Source of the DNA: DASUBV01 sp036501025
Lineage (GTDB): Bacteria > Actinomycetota > Actinomycetes > Streptosporangiales > Streptosporangiaceae
Reading direction: 5' to 3'
NCBI GenBank assembly: GCA_036501025.1
Contig: DASYBB010000059.1
Span: forward strand, 5,546 to 69,545
DNA: 64,000 bases
The notes beneath the pieces were generated by a model. That model saw only the letters and a list, made by a program, of their open reading frames with translations. It was not told where the DNA came from and did no database searches. The translations under genes were made by a program, and so were the position numbers. Each line of letters begins with the position of its first letter. Positions within the stretch are counted from its first letter, which is position 1. This document shows positions 42,201 through 48,886 of the stretch, in pieces.

Positions 42201-44128
42201 TCGCGGCAGTAGGCGCCGATGGCCGCCCCCAGCTCGGCCGGCCGCCCGATCGAGTCGCCGTGCCAGAACGGCAGCTTGCCCGGCTGCCCCGGCGCCGGCG
42301 ACACCAGCACCTGGTCGGCGGTGATGTCCTCGATCCGCCACGAGCTGGCCCCGAGCACGAACACGTCGCCGACCCGCGACTCGTACACCATCTCCTCGTC
42401 CAGCTCGCCGACCCGGCGCGAGTGGCGTCCCGACCGGTCCCGCTGCCCCCCGGCCAGGAACACCCCGAACAGGCCGCGGTCGGGGATGGTGCCGCCGTTC
42501 CCGACCGCGACTCGCTGCCCGCCCGGCCGGCCGTGCAGCACGCCCGTGGTCCGGTCCCAGACCAGCCGGGGCCGCAGGCCGCCGAAGTCCTCGCTCGGGT
42601 ACAGGCCGGCCAGCATGTCCAGCACCGAGTCCAGCACCGGGCGGGTCAGCCCGCTGAACGGCGCCGCGCGGCGGACGACCCGCTCCAGCTCGCCGACCTC
42701 CCAGTCGTCCATCGCGGTCATCGCGACGATCTGCTGGGCCAGCACGTCGAGGGGGTTGCGCGGCATCCGCAGCGACTCGATCTGGCCCGCGTGCATCCGC
42801 TGCGTGACCACCGCGGCCTGCACCAGGTCGCCGGGGTACTTGGGGAAGAACACCCCGCGGGACACGTCGCCCACGTTGTGCCCGGCCCGCCCGGTCCGCT
42901 GCAGCCCGCTGGCCACCGACGGCGGCGACTCGACCTGGATGACCAGGTCCACGGCGCCCATGTCGATCCCCAGCTCCAGGCTGGACGTCGCCACCACGGC
43001 CGGCAGCCGCCCGGCCTTGAGCGCCTCCTCGATCTGGGTCCGCTCCTGCCGCGACACCGACCCGTGATGCGCCCTGGCCACCACCGGCGCCGCCCCCGCG
43101 CCCACCGGCGACTGCGCCATCATCTGGGCGGGCAGCTGCGTCATCTCGGCCAGCTGCTCCTCGGCGCGCTCGGCGGCCAGCTCGTTGAGCCGCGCGCACA
43201 GCCGCTCGGCCAGGCCGCGCGAGTTGGCGAACACGATCGTGGACCGGTGCGCCTCGATCAGGTCCAGCACCCGCGCCTCGACGTGCGGCCAGATGGAGTG
43301 CTGGGGCCGGGGGCCGCCGTCGCCGGCCTCCTCCTCCGGCCCGGCCGCGGGCAGGTCGGTCATGTCCTCGACCGGCACCACGATCGTCAGGGCCAGCTGC
43401 TTCTCGCTCGGCGGCGCGACCACCGTCACCGGCAGCGCCCCGCCCAGGAACGAGGCCACCTCCTCCGGCGGCCGCACCGTCGCCGACAGCCCGATCCGCT
43501 GTACTGGCGTCAGCTCCCCCTCCGCCGCCCGCAGCGCGTCCAGCCGCTCCAGTGACAGGGCCAGGTGCGCGCCGCGCTTGCCCCCGGCCATCGCGTGCAC
43601 CTCGTCGATGATCACCGTCTCGACGCTGCGCAGGGTCTCCCGGGCACGGGAGGTGAGCAGCAGGAACAGCGACTCGGGGGTGGTGATCAGGATGTCCGGC
43701 GGCTTGGTCATCATCCGGCGGCGCTCGTCGGCCGCCGTGTCCCCGGTCCGGACCGCGACGGCGATGTCCGGCTCGGCCAGCCCGAGCCGCCGCGCGGCGT
43801 GCCCGATGCCCGTGAGCGGAGAGCGCAGATTGCGCTCGACATCCACCGCCAGAGCCTTCATCGGCGAAACGTAGAGCACCCGGCAGCGCTGCTTGCGATC
43901 GGCCGGCGGCGGCTCGCTGGCCAGCTTGTCGATCGCCCACAGGAACGCGGCCAGCGTCTTGCCCGACCCGGTCGGGGCGATCACCAGCGTGTGCTGGCCG
44001 CGCTGGATCGAGTCCCAGGCCTGGGCCTGCGCCGGGGTGGGCTGCGCGAAGGCGGCCTCGAACCAGGCCCGCGTCGCCGGGCTGAACCCGGCGGCAGTCA
44101 GGCCCTGATCAGGCGTGCTCTCCGACAT
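39278..44128 (-). CDS. lhr: ATP-dependent helicase Lhr
   Basis: A 1616-aa superfamily-2 helicase, near full Lhr length (about 1500). Walker A is APTGSGKTLAAFLW, the DEVH box is VIIDEVHAMAG, motif III is GLSATV and motif VI is QRTGRAGHN. The helicase core (about 1-450) is followed by a winged helix and the long Lhr C-terminal region. Lhr translocates on DNA and unwinds RNA:DNA hybrids. One low-complexity Gly/Arg stretch sits around 1345-1385. GGAGGG abuts the ATG directly and a CAGTAT element lies 6 nt upstream, so the message may be leaderless. Confidence 0.93.
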   Translation of the reverse strand: MSESTPDQGLTAAGFSPATRAWFEAAFAQPTPAQAQAWDSIQRGQHTLVIAPTGSGKTLAAFLWAIDKLASEPPPADRKQRCRVLYVSPMKALAVDVERNLRSPLTGIGHAARRLGLAEPDIAVAVRTGDTAADERRRMMTKPPDILITTPESLFLLLTSRARETLRSVETVIIDEVHAMAGGKRGAHLALSLERLDALRAAEGELTPVQRIGLSATVRPPEEVASFLGGALPVTVVAPPSEKQLALTIVVPVEDMTDLPAAGPEEEAGDGGPRPQHSIWPHVEARVLDLIEAHRSTIVFANSRGLAERLCARLNELAAERAEEQLAEMTQLPAQMMAQSPVGAGAAPVVARAHHGSVSRQERTQIEEALKAGRLPAVVATSSLELGIDMGAVDLVIQVESPPSVASGLQRTGRAGHNVGDVSRGVFFPKYPGDLVQAAVVTQRMHAGQIESLRMPRNPLDVLAQQIVAMTAMDDWEVGELERVVRRAAPFSGLTRPVLDSVLDMLAGLYPSEDFGGLRPRLVWDRTTGVLHGRPGGQRVAVGNGGTIPDRGLFGVFLAGGQRDRSGRHSRRVGELDEEMVYESRVGDVFVLGASSWRIEDITADQVLVSPAPGQPGKLPFWHGDSIGRPAELGAAIGAYCRELGAADEAVATARLRAGGLDELAAGNLTAYLASQREATGYLPDDRTLVVERFRDELGDWRVVLHSPYGAQVHAPWALAIAARLRERYAGMDVQAIHTDDGIIIRVPDTDDPPPGSIAMLDPDEVEQLVTGELTSSALFASRFRECAARALLLPRRQPGRRTPLWQQRQRSAQLLSVASQYSTFPIVLETVRECLQDVFDVPGLTALMRDLAARSIRLVEVETPTASPFARSLLFRYVGAFMYEGDAPLAERRAQALALDSALLADLLGQADMRELLDPLVVAEVELELQRLAPGRASRDAEAVADLLRALGPLNEAEVAERSADPAAAPDWLAGLAGQRRVLELRVAGESRWAAVEDAGRLRDALGAALPPGVPGAFTEPAADPLRDLILRYARTHGPFTALEAAQRYGLGVAVVSGTLQRLAAAGSVAEGEFRAGGRGTEWCESGVLRLIRRRCLAKLRKEVEPVPPQAFGAFLPSWQRAGRLDRAARTRAGGGALDAVYEAVEQLAGVAVPASALETLVLPGRVPGYSPALLDELTAAGEVAWAGAGALPGGDGWLVLAPAETAPLLLPERAEITMTPVHEALLEVLGGGGALFFRGLSDQVAAALGGAGGSDQAVASAIWDLVWAGRVTNDTLAPLRTVLSSGRPVTPVDAPRAAPDGLAASGLVPVGGRSGPAVAGGGGRLQLSGGRRGRVGGRRPGYGRATMPSRSGPPTVSGRWSMLAPPDADPTRRRHAVAIALLERYGIVLRGAVAAERVPGGFSAIYPVLRAMEDGGQCRRGYFVEGLGAAQFALPGAVDRMRALAETQAAQQAPAPAAEPDWNVRAPLDSAPEWVARLPAVRAAAKPEPEATVLVLAAADPANAYGAALPWPERPEETAGGHRPGRKAGALVVLARGDLVLYVERGGKTLLSWSSDPEVLEPAARALAAAGRAGALGRLTVERADGGAVYDTPLARALESAGFRPTPRGLRLRG

Positions 44129-44174
44129 CCCTCCATACTGCCCGCTCCCACCGACAACCTGAGCCAGCCCCGGG

Positions 44175-44876
44175 TCAGGCGGGGACGGCGAGCTCCGGGA
44201 CCGGGCTCCGGGAGGCCGTGCGGTAGCGGTCGATGACCAGGCCGGCCATGGCCGGGTGGCCGCCCAGCGGCGCGGTGACCCAGCGGGCGCCCGCGCCGGC
44301 CAGCTGGTCCTGGAAGTGCCCCGGCGCCAGCAGGTAGCTGGCGATGGCCACGTCCCGCTGCTCCCGCGCGGCCAGCTCGGCCACCGCCTCGGCGACCCGG
44401 GGGCCGCCCGCCGACAGGAACGCGGCCGTCACCGGGGCCTCCCGCCGCTCGGCCAGCAGCTCGGCCTGGCGCTCCGCGTCGTGCTGGGCGGCCGGGTCGG
44501 TCGAGCCCGCCGCGGCCAGCACCACCGGCGTCCCGTCCGGCACGCCCGCCTCGGCCAGCCGCCCGGCCAGCGCCGTCACCAGCAGCGTGTCCGGCCCGAG
44601 CGGCCCGGCCACCCGGGCGCCGGCCGCGCTGGCCGCGCCCGCGATGTCGGTGGCCAGGTGATAGCCGTTGGACAGCAGCAGCGGCACGATCACCGCGTTC
44701 TCGCCCGCGGCGCTGAGCTCGTCGTCCAGGGATGGCTCGGCGTGCTGGATGAACGCCACCCGCACCTTCAGCACCGGCGCGAACCGGCTCACCTCGCGGG
44801 CCAGCGCGGTGATGGCGGCCTTGGCGGCGGGATCCTTGCTCCCGTGCGCCACGGCCAGGAGCGTCGGCCTGCTCAT
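44175..44876 (-). CDS. CbiX/SirB-type sirohydrochlorin chelatase
   Basis: A 233-aa two-repeat chelatase-fold protein. LLAVAHGSKDPAA carries the conserved metal-facing His. PLLLSNGYHLATDI supplies the second His, and the C-terminal half repeats the fold (IASYLLAPGHFQDQL). It probably inserts iron into sirohydrochlorin to make siroheme for the reductase encoded upstream. Its start overlaps the cysG-type gene by 4 bp. Confidence 0.87.
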   Translation of the reverse strand: MSRPTLLAVAHGSKDPAAKAAITALAREVSRFAPVLKVRVAFIQHAEPSLDDELSAAGENAVIVPLLLSNGYHLATDIAGAASAAGARVAGPLGPDTLLVTALAGRLAEAGVPDGTPVVLAAAGSTDPAAQHDAERQAELLAERREAPVTAAFLSAGGPRVAEAVAELAAREQRDVAIASYLLAPGHFQDQLAGAGARWVTAPLGGHPAMAGLVIDRYRTASRSPVPELAVPA

Positions 44877-46171
44877 GCTGCTGCCTCCATGGACCTCAGG
44901 ACCTCGCGGAGCCGGACGACCTCGCCGATCACTACGACCGCCGGGGGGCGCAGGCCGGCCCGGTCCGCGTCGGCTGCCACCTCGCCGAGGGTCGACGTCA
45001 GTACCTGCTGGGTGGGCAAGGTGCCGTCGCAGATGACCGCCACCGGGGTGGCGGCGTCCCGGCCGCGCTTGATCAGCTCGGCGCTGACCTCCGCCAGGTG
45101 CGCGACCCCCATCAGCAGCACCAGCGTGCCGGGGCCGCGGGCCATCGACTCCCAGTCGACCGTCGCGCCCGGCTGCGAGGGGTCCAGGTGCGCGGACACC
45201 ACCGCGAAGTCCTGGGTGATGCCCCGGTGGGTGACCGGGATCCCGGCGAACGCGGGCACCGCCACGGCGCTGGTGACGCCCGGCACGACCTGGACCGGCA
45301 CGCCCGCCCGGGCGCAGGCCAGGGCCTCCTCGCCGCCCCGGCCGAAGACGAACGGGTCACCGCCCTTGAGCCGCACCACCCGCTGCCCGGCCCGGGCGCG
45401 GGTCACGATCAGGTCGTTGATCTGCGCCTGGGTCAGGTTGTGCGCGTGCGGGGCCTTGCCCGCGTCGATGACCTCGACGTCCGGGTCCAGCTCTGCCAGC
45501 AGCCCGCGCGGCGCGAGCTTGTCGACCACGACCAGGTCGGCCTCGGCCAGCAGCCGCCGCCCGAGGACGGTGATCAGGCCCGCGTCACCGGGCCCGCCGC
45601 CGATCAGCGTCACGGTCGCGGGTGTCCCGGCCGGAGCCGCCGCCGTCCGGTAGTGCCGCAGCGGCAGGCTGCCCTCGGCCAGGGCCAGGGCCAGCGCCGC
45701 GCGCAGCTTCGCGGCCCGGCGCGGGTCGGCCCCGGCGGTGACCGCGACGGTCACGTCGCCGTGCCGGGCCACGGCCGGAGTCCACGCCGCCGAGGCACTG
45801 GCGTCATCGGCGCGCACGCACCAGATCCGGTCCCGCTCGGCCGCCGCGGCCACGGCCGCGTTGACCGCCGGGTCGTCGGTCGCCGCGTGAGCCAGCCAGC
45901 AGCCGTACAGGTCGCCGTCCCGGTAGCCGCGCGGCACCACGTGCGCGCCCAGCTCGTCGAACTCGGGCCGCACCCGCGGCGCGATCACCGTTACCACCGC
46001 GCCGGCCTCGACCAGTGCCCGCGCCCGCCGCAGCGCGACGGTGCCGCCGCCGACCACGACCACAGCCTTGCCAGCGAGGTCAAGCGCGATGGGATACGCC
46101 GGGCCGTCGCCTCCCGCGGCCGCCGAGTCACCGGTCGGCCAGCCGGCCTCCGCTAGGTCCCCGCTGCTCAT
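44873..46171 (-). CDS. cobA: siroheme synthase: uroporphyrinogen-III C-methyltransferase fused to a precorrin-2 dehydrogenase-like domain
   Basis: A 432-aa fusion. The N-terminal part (about 25-180) is a Rossmann domain (VVVVGGGTVALRRARALVEAGA) that oxidises precorrin-2. The C-terminal part is SUMT: VTLIGGGPGDAGLITVLG, VVRLKGGDPFVFGRGGEE and VVPGVTSAVAVPAFAGIPVTHRG. Together with the chelatase gene it provides siroheme. The central CysG dimerisation region is reduced compared with Escherichia CysG. It overlaps both neighbours by 4 bp. Confidence 0.9.
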   Translation of the reverse strand: MSSGDLAEAGWPTGDSAAAGGDGPAYPIALDLAGKAVVVVGGGTVALRRARALVEAGAVVTVIAPRVRPEFDELGAHVVPRGYRDGDLYGCWLAHAATDDPAVNAAVAAAAERDRIWCVRADDASASAAWTPAVARHGDVTVAVTAGADPRRAAKLRAALALALAEGSLPLRHYRTAAAPAGTPATVTLIGGGPGDAGLITVLGRRLLAEADLVVVDKLAPRGLLAELDPDVEVIDAGKAPHAHNLTQAQINDLIVTRARAGQRVVRLKGGDPFVFGRGGEEALACARAGVPVQVVPGVTSAVAVPAFAGIPVTHRGITQDFAVVSAHLDPSQPGATVDWESMARGPGTLVLLMGVAHLAEVSAELIKRGRDAATPVAVICDGTLPTQQVLTSTLGEVAADADRAGLRPPAVVVIGEVVRLREVLRSMEAAA

Positions 46172-46344
46172 GACGCCAGCCCCGGGGCGCTGTCGCGGGC
46201 CGGGGCGCGCAGCACCCCGACGAAGCGGAGCTGGAAGCTGCGGGCGCACGACCCGCATTCCCAGTCCCCGGCGTCCGGGCCCGACGGGCGCAGCGTCTCC
46301 TCGCCGCAGTACGGGCAGAAGAACGGCACCTGGCGCTCGCTCAT
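46168..46344 (-). CDS. small two-Cys-pair (zinc-ribbon or iron-sulfur) protein between nirA and cobA
   Basis: A 58-aa protein beginning MSERQVPFFCPYCGEE, with cysteine pairs C-P-Y-C and C-G-S-C about 19 residues apart. This is a rubredoxin/zinc-ribbon-like layout. It overlaps nirA and the cobA-type gene by 4 bp each, so it is firmly part of the operon. A small protein at the same place in corynebacterial sulfur clusters (CysX) has been proposed to be an electron-transfer partner of sulfite reductase. The same role is inferred here. Confidence 0.78.
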   Translation of the reverse strand: MSERQVPFFCPYCGEETLRPSGPDAGDWECGSCARSFQLRFVGVLRAPARDSAPGLAS

Positions 46345-47981
46345 GCCAGCAGCTCCTGGCTGGCCCGGCGCGCCCAGGTGGCGAACGCCTCGCCGTCGGT
46401 GCGGTCGGCCTGGTAGTTGCGCAGCACCCGCTCGACATAGTCGGTCAGGCCCGCGGACGTCACCTTCAGCCCGCGCAGCTTCCGCCCGAACGACGGGTCG
46501 GTGCCGAGCGACCCGCCCAGGTGGACCTGGAAGCCCTCCTGGCCGTCCACGATCGACCCCTTGAGGCCGATGTCGGCGAGCTGGAACCGGGCGCAGGAGT
46601 TCGGGCAGCCGTTGACGTTGATGGTGATCGGCGTGTCGAAGTCCGGCAGCCGCCGGGCCAGCTCGGTGTACAGGTCGCGGGCCCGGCCCTTGGTCTCGGT
46701 GATGGCCAGCTTGCAGAACTCGATTCCCGTGCAGGCCATGGTTCCGCGCCGGAACACCGAGGGACTGGCCTGCAGGTCCGCTGCCTCCAGGTCGGACAGC
46801 AGCCCCGGAAGAGCCCGTTCCGGAATGTCGAGGATCAGCAGTTTCTGCTCGGTCGTCGTCCGGACAGTTCCCGAGCCGTACTCCTGCGCCAGATCGGCGA
46901 CCTGGTAGAGCTGGGTGCCGGAGGTGCGGCCGACGTGCGGGGCCACGCCCACGTAGTAGTTGCCGTCCTGCTGGCGGTGCACGCCGACGTGGTCGCGGCC
47001 GGCGGCGGGCGGGGGAGCGGGGGCCGGCCCGTCGGGCAGCGGCTCGGCCAGGTACTCCTTCTCCAGCACCGCGCGGAACTTCGCGGCGCCCCAGTCGGCG
47101 ACCAGGAACTTGATCCGGGCGCGGGCCCGCAGCCGCCGGTAGCCGTAGTCGCGGAACAGGCCGGCGACGCCCGCCCAGACCGCCGGGACCTGGTCGGGGC
47201 GGACGAACACGCCGAGCCGCTGGGCGATCATCGGGTTGGTGGACAGGCCGCCGCCGACCCACAGGTCGAAGCCGGGCGTCCCGTCCGGGCCGATGACCCC
47301 GACGAAGGACACATCGTTGATCTCGTGCGCGGTGCAGTGCGAGGCGCAGCCCGAGATGGCCGTCTTGAACTTGCGCGGGAGGTTGGCGAATTCCGGGTTG
47401 CCGGCCGCCATCGCCTCGGTGGCTCGCAGGACCTCGGTGGCGTCCAGGATCTCGGCGTGGTCGACGCCGGCCACCGGGCAGCCCAGGATGTTGCGCGGCA
47501 CGTCCCCGCAGGCCTCGATGGAGGACAGCCCGACCTCCTCCAGCCGGTCCCAGATCGCGGGCACGTCCTCGATCCGGATCCAGTGGAACTGCACGTTCTG
47601 CCGGTCGGTGACGTCGGCGAGGTCGCGGCCGTATTCCTTGGCGATGCCGGCCACGGTCCGCAGCTGGGCGGCGGACAGCTGCCCGCCGGGGATGCGGACC
47701 CGCATCATGAAGTAGCTGTCCTCGATCTCGGCGTCCTCGAGGGCGCCGGTGCGGCCGCCGTCAATGCCGGGCGCGCGCTGCGTGTACAGCCCCCACCACC
47801 GGAACCGCCCGCGCAGGTCGGACGGGTCGATCGAGTCGAAGCCGAGGTGGGCGTACCGGTTGACGATCCGGTCGCGGACGTTCAGCCCGCTGTCGTCCTT
47901 CTTGAATCGTTCGGCGGCGTTGAGCGGCTCGAGGTGACCCACGGCCCACTGGCCCTGGCCCCGCCGTTGCTGGGACGGCAT
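46341..47981 (-). CDS. ferredoxin-dependent sulfite (or nitrite) reductase
   Basis: A 546-aa siroheme/4Fe-4S reductase that reduces sulfite to sulfide with six electrons. The cluster ligands are in TMACTGIEFCKLA (C-x5-C) and NGCPNSCARF (C-x3-C). The mycobacterial SirA-type Tyr and Cys that crosslink near the active site may be those in WWGLYTQR and RNILGCPVAG. Linked siroheme genes and the cysteine leader favour sulfite over nitrite. AGAAGGA 6 nt before the ATG is the ribosome site. Expression is probably set by the leader region upstream. Confidence 0.9.
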   Translation of the reverse strand: MPSQQRRGQGQWAVGHLEPLNAAERFKKDDSGLNVRDRIVNRYAHLGFDSIDPSDLRGRFRWWGLYTQRAPGIDGGRTGALEDAEIEDSYFMMRVRIPGGQLSAAQLRTVAGIAKEYGRDLADVTDRQNVQFHWIRIEDVPAIWDRLEEVGLSSIEACGDVPRNILGCPVAGVDHAEILDATEVLRATEAMAAGNPEFANLPRKFKTAISGCASHCTAHEINDVSFVGVIGPDGTPGFDLWVGGGLSTNPMIAQRLGVFVRPDQVPAVWAGVAGLFRDYGYRRLRARARIKFLVADWGAAKFRAVLEKEYLAEPLPDGPAPAPPPAAGRDHVGVHRQQDGNYYVGVAPHVGRTSGTQLYQVADLAQEYGSGTVRTTTEQKLLILDIPERALPGLLSDLEAADLQASPSVFRRGTMACTGIEFCKLAITETKGRARDLYTELARRLPDFDTPITINVNGCPNSCARFQLADIGLKGSIVDGQEGFQVHLGGSLGTDPSFGRKLRGLKVTSAGLTDYVERVLRNYQADRTDGEAFATWARRASQELLA

Positions 47982-48002
47982 GCGACATCCTTCTGCTGGC
48001 GT

Positions 48003-48086
48003 ACGGACATGGTGGTGGCGGCCATCGCTGGCTGGTGCCGGGTGCTACCCGGTCAGGAGGAAGCGGATGTCCGTCAGCTACGGACA
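48003..48086 (-). promoter_or_regulatory. attenuator-like RNA region with two mutually exclusive stems
   Basis: On the minus strand, segment 1 TGTCCGT (48086-48080, the end of the leader ORF), segment 2 ACGGACAT (48074-48067) and segment 3 ATGTCCGT (48010-48003, about 10 nt before the nirA ribosome site) are present. Segment 2 can pair with 1 (7 bp, 5-nt loop) or with 3 (8 bp), but not both. A separate CCGGGT-AGC-ACCCGG hairpin (48038-48052) lies between. Ribosome stalling at the leader's Cys codons would mask segment 1. Confidence 0.65.
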
Positions 48087-48182
48087 GCAGATAGCGCGAC
48101 ACATCGCGCTGCAGACGCGGAGCAGGTCAACGTGGCGCCGGGATACCAGCCACAGGCCAGGGCGATCAGCCGGGCGAGTCAC
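48078..48182 (-). CDS. cysteine-rich leader peptide upstream of sulfite reductase
   Basis: A 34-aa ORF: GTG start at 48182 with GGAGG 7 nt upstream, and TAG at 48080-48078. The C-terminal half reads SRRHVDLLRVCSAMCRAICC, matching the 'putative leader peptide' family found before actinobacterial sulfur genes (RRHVDL-x-RV-x-SALC). Four Cys codons occur in its last 12 codons. Mycobacterial polycysteine uORFs act as cysteine-responsive attenuators, and the paired stems overlapping this stop codon suggest the same here. A shorter product from an internal start is possible. Confidence 0.82.
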   Translation of the reverse strand: MTRPADRPGLWLVSRRHVDLLRVCSAMCRAICCP

Positions 48183-48254
48183 TGCGGTGCCTCCGAGGGG
48201 GTCGGCGTACTCCATTAAGACAGTAACATTCGGTCCCCGCGGGAGCGCAAGGAC

Positions 48255-48277
48255 TTAGTTCTGTAACTGAACACTAA
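48255..48277. promoter_or_regulatory. inverted-repeat element between the nirA leader and the DUF3046 gene
   Basis: TTAGTTC-TGTAACT-GAACACTAA is an imperfect inverted repeat about 75 bp upstream of the leader ribosome site. It may be part of the nirA promoter or a repressor site for sulfur regulation. Confidence 0.35.
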
Positions 48278-48361
48278 CCGCCGGGCGGTTATGCCTGGGC
48301 CGGTGTTGTCGCTGGTCGGACCGGTTGTGCCGCCGGCGCCCCCGGACCGCCGGGCAGCGGG

Positions 48362-48367
48362 TAGCCT
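48362..48367 (+). promoter_or_regulatory. -10 element of a leaderless DUF3046-gene promoter
   Basis: TAGCCT is followed by 7 nt and the GTG at 48375, with no ribosome site. Confidence 0.5.
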
Positions 48368-48374
48368 GGCCCGC

Positions 48375-48569
48375 GTGCGATTGACGGCGTTCTGGGAGCG
48401 AATGCATGCGCAGTTCGGCGAGGCGTATGCGGCGAGTGTGGCGCAGGACTACGTCATCGCGGCGCTGGGCGACCGGACGGTCAATCAGGCGCTGTCCGAC
48501 GGCGTGGCCGTCGTGACCGTGTGGCGGGCCGTCTGCGAGGCGTTCGAGCTCCCCGAGCGGGTGCGCTGA
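48375..48569 (+). CDS. DUF3046 family protein
   Basis: A 64-aa protein, VRLTAFWERMHAQFG...AALGDRTVNQALSDG...VWRAVCEAFELPE. This is the full DUF3046 pattern, which almost always lies just before recA in actinobacteria. The function is unknown. GTG at 48375 begins the conserved sequence; the upstream in-frame extension is Pro-rich and unconserved. Confidence 0.88.
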   Translation: MRLTAFWERMHAQFGEAYAASVAQDYVIAALGDRTVNQALSDGVAVVTVWRAVCEAFELPERVR

Positions 48570-48886
48570 CGTTCCGTGCCGCAGGCAGCGCGCCGCGTGG
48601 TGCTGGTGTCCGGGGTTTACCAGGCCCGCAGCAGGCTGGCGGCGGCCGTCCGGATTCTCCTGCCATGATTTCGGCGCCCTTTGGCGTGTCGGCTTCGCGT
48701 CGAACAGTTGTTCGCTAGAATAGAAGCTGTCCGGCACGCGGATGCCTGGCCGCAAGCTTGGCCCCGGAACTGTCGGTGGCGCCGCGTAGCGTCTCGCTCA
48801 ACACATACAGCAGGCAGCACACGCCGAGCAGCCGGTAAGCGCTGCGAGTGGCTCAGCAAGCCGCTCGGTCCCGACAGGAGCATCAC
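48570..48886 (+). other. 317-bp recA upstream region
   Basis: No gene is supported. The stretch holds the LexA box at 48701-48714 and a TAGAAT -10 element directly after it (48716-48721). The transcribed leader of about 160 nt to recA has no obvious riboswitch. Confidence 0.6.
48701..48714 (+). promoter_or_regulatory. LexA (SOS) box of recA
   Basis: CGAACAGTTGTTCG is a perfect palindrome fitting the actinobacterial/Gram-positive LexA consensus GAAC-N4-GTTC. It overlaps the spacer of a promoter whose -10 is TAGAAT at 48716-48721, so LexA would block transcription of recA and recX. Confidence 0.88.

Noticed and set aside
39557..43555. A very long open frame on the plus strand opposite lhr
   Set aside because: It is the antisense shadow of lhr produced by high GC at third positions. 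It is rich in Arg/Pro/Gly/Gln and has no domain, while lhr has full helicase motifs.
46341..47981. Assignment as assimilatory nitrite reductase
   Set aside because: The family covers both activities, but linked siroheme genes, the zinc-ribbon protein and the cysteine leader point to sulfite. Nitrate genes are absent from the window.
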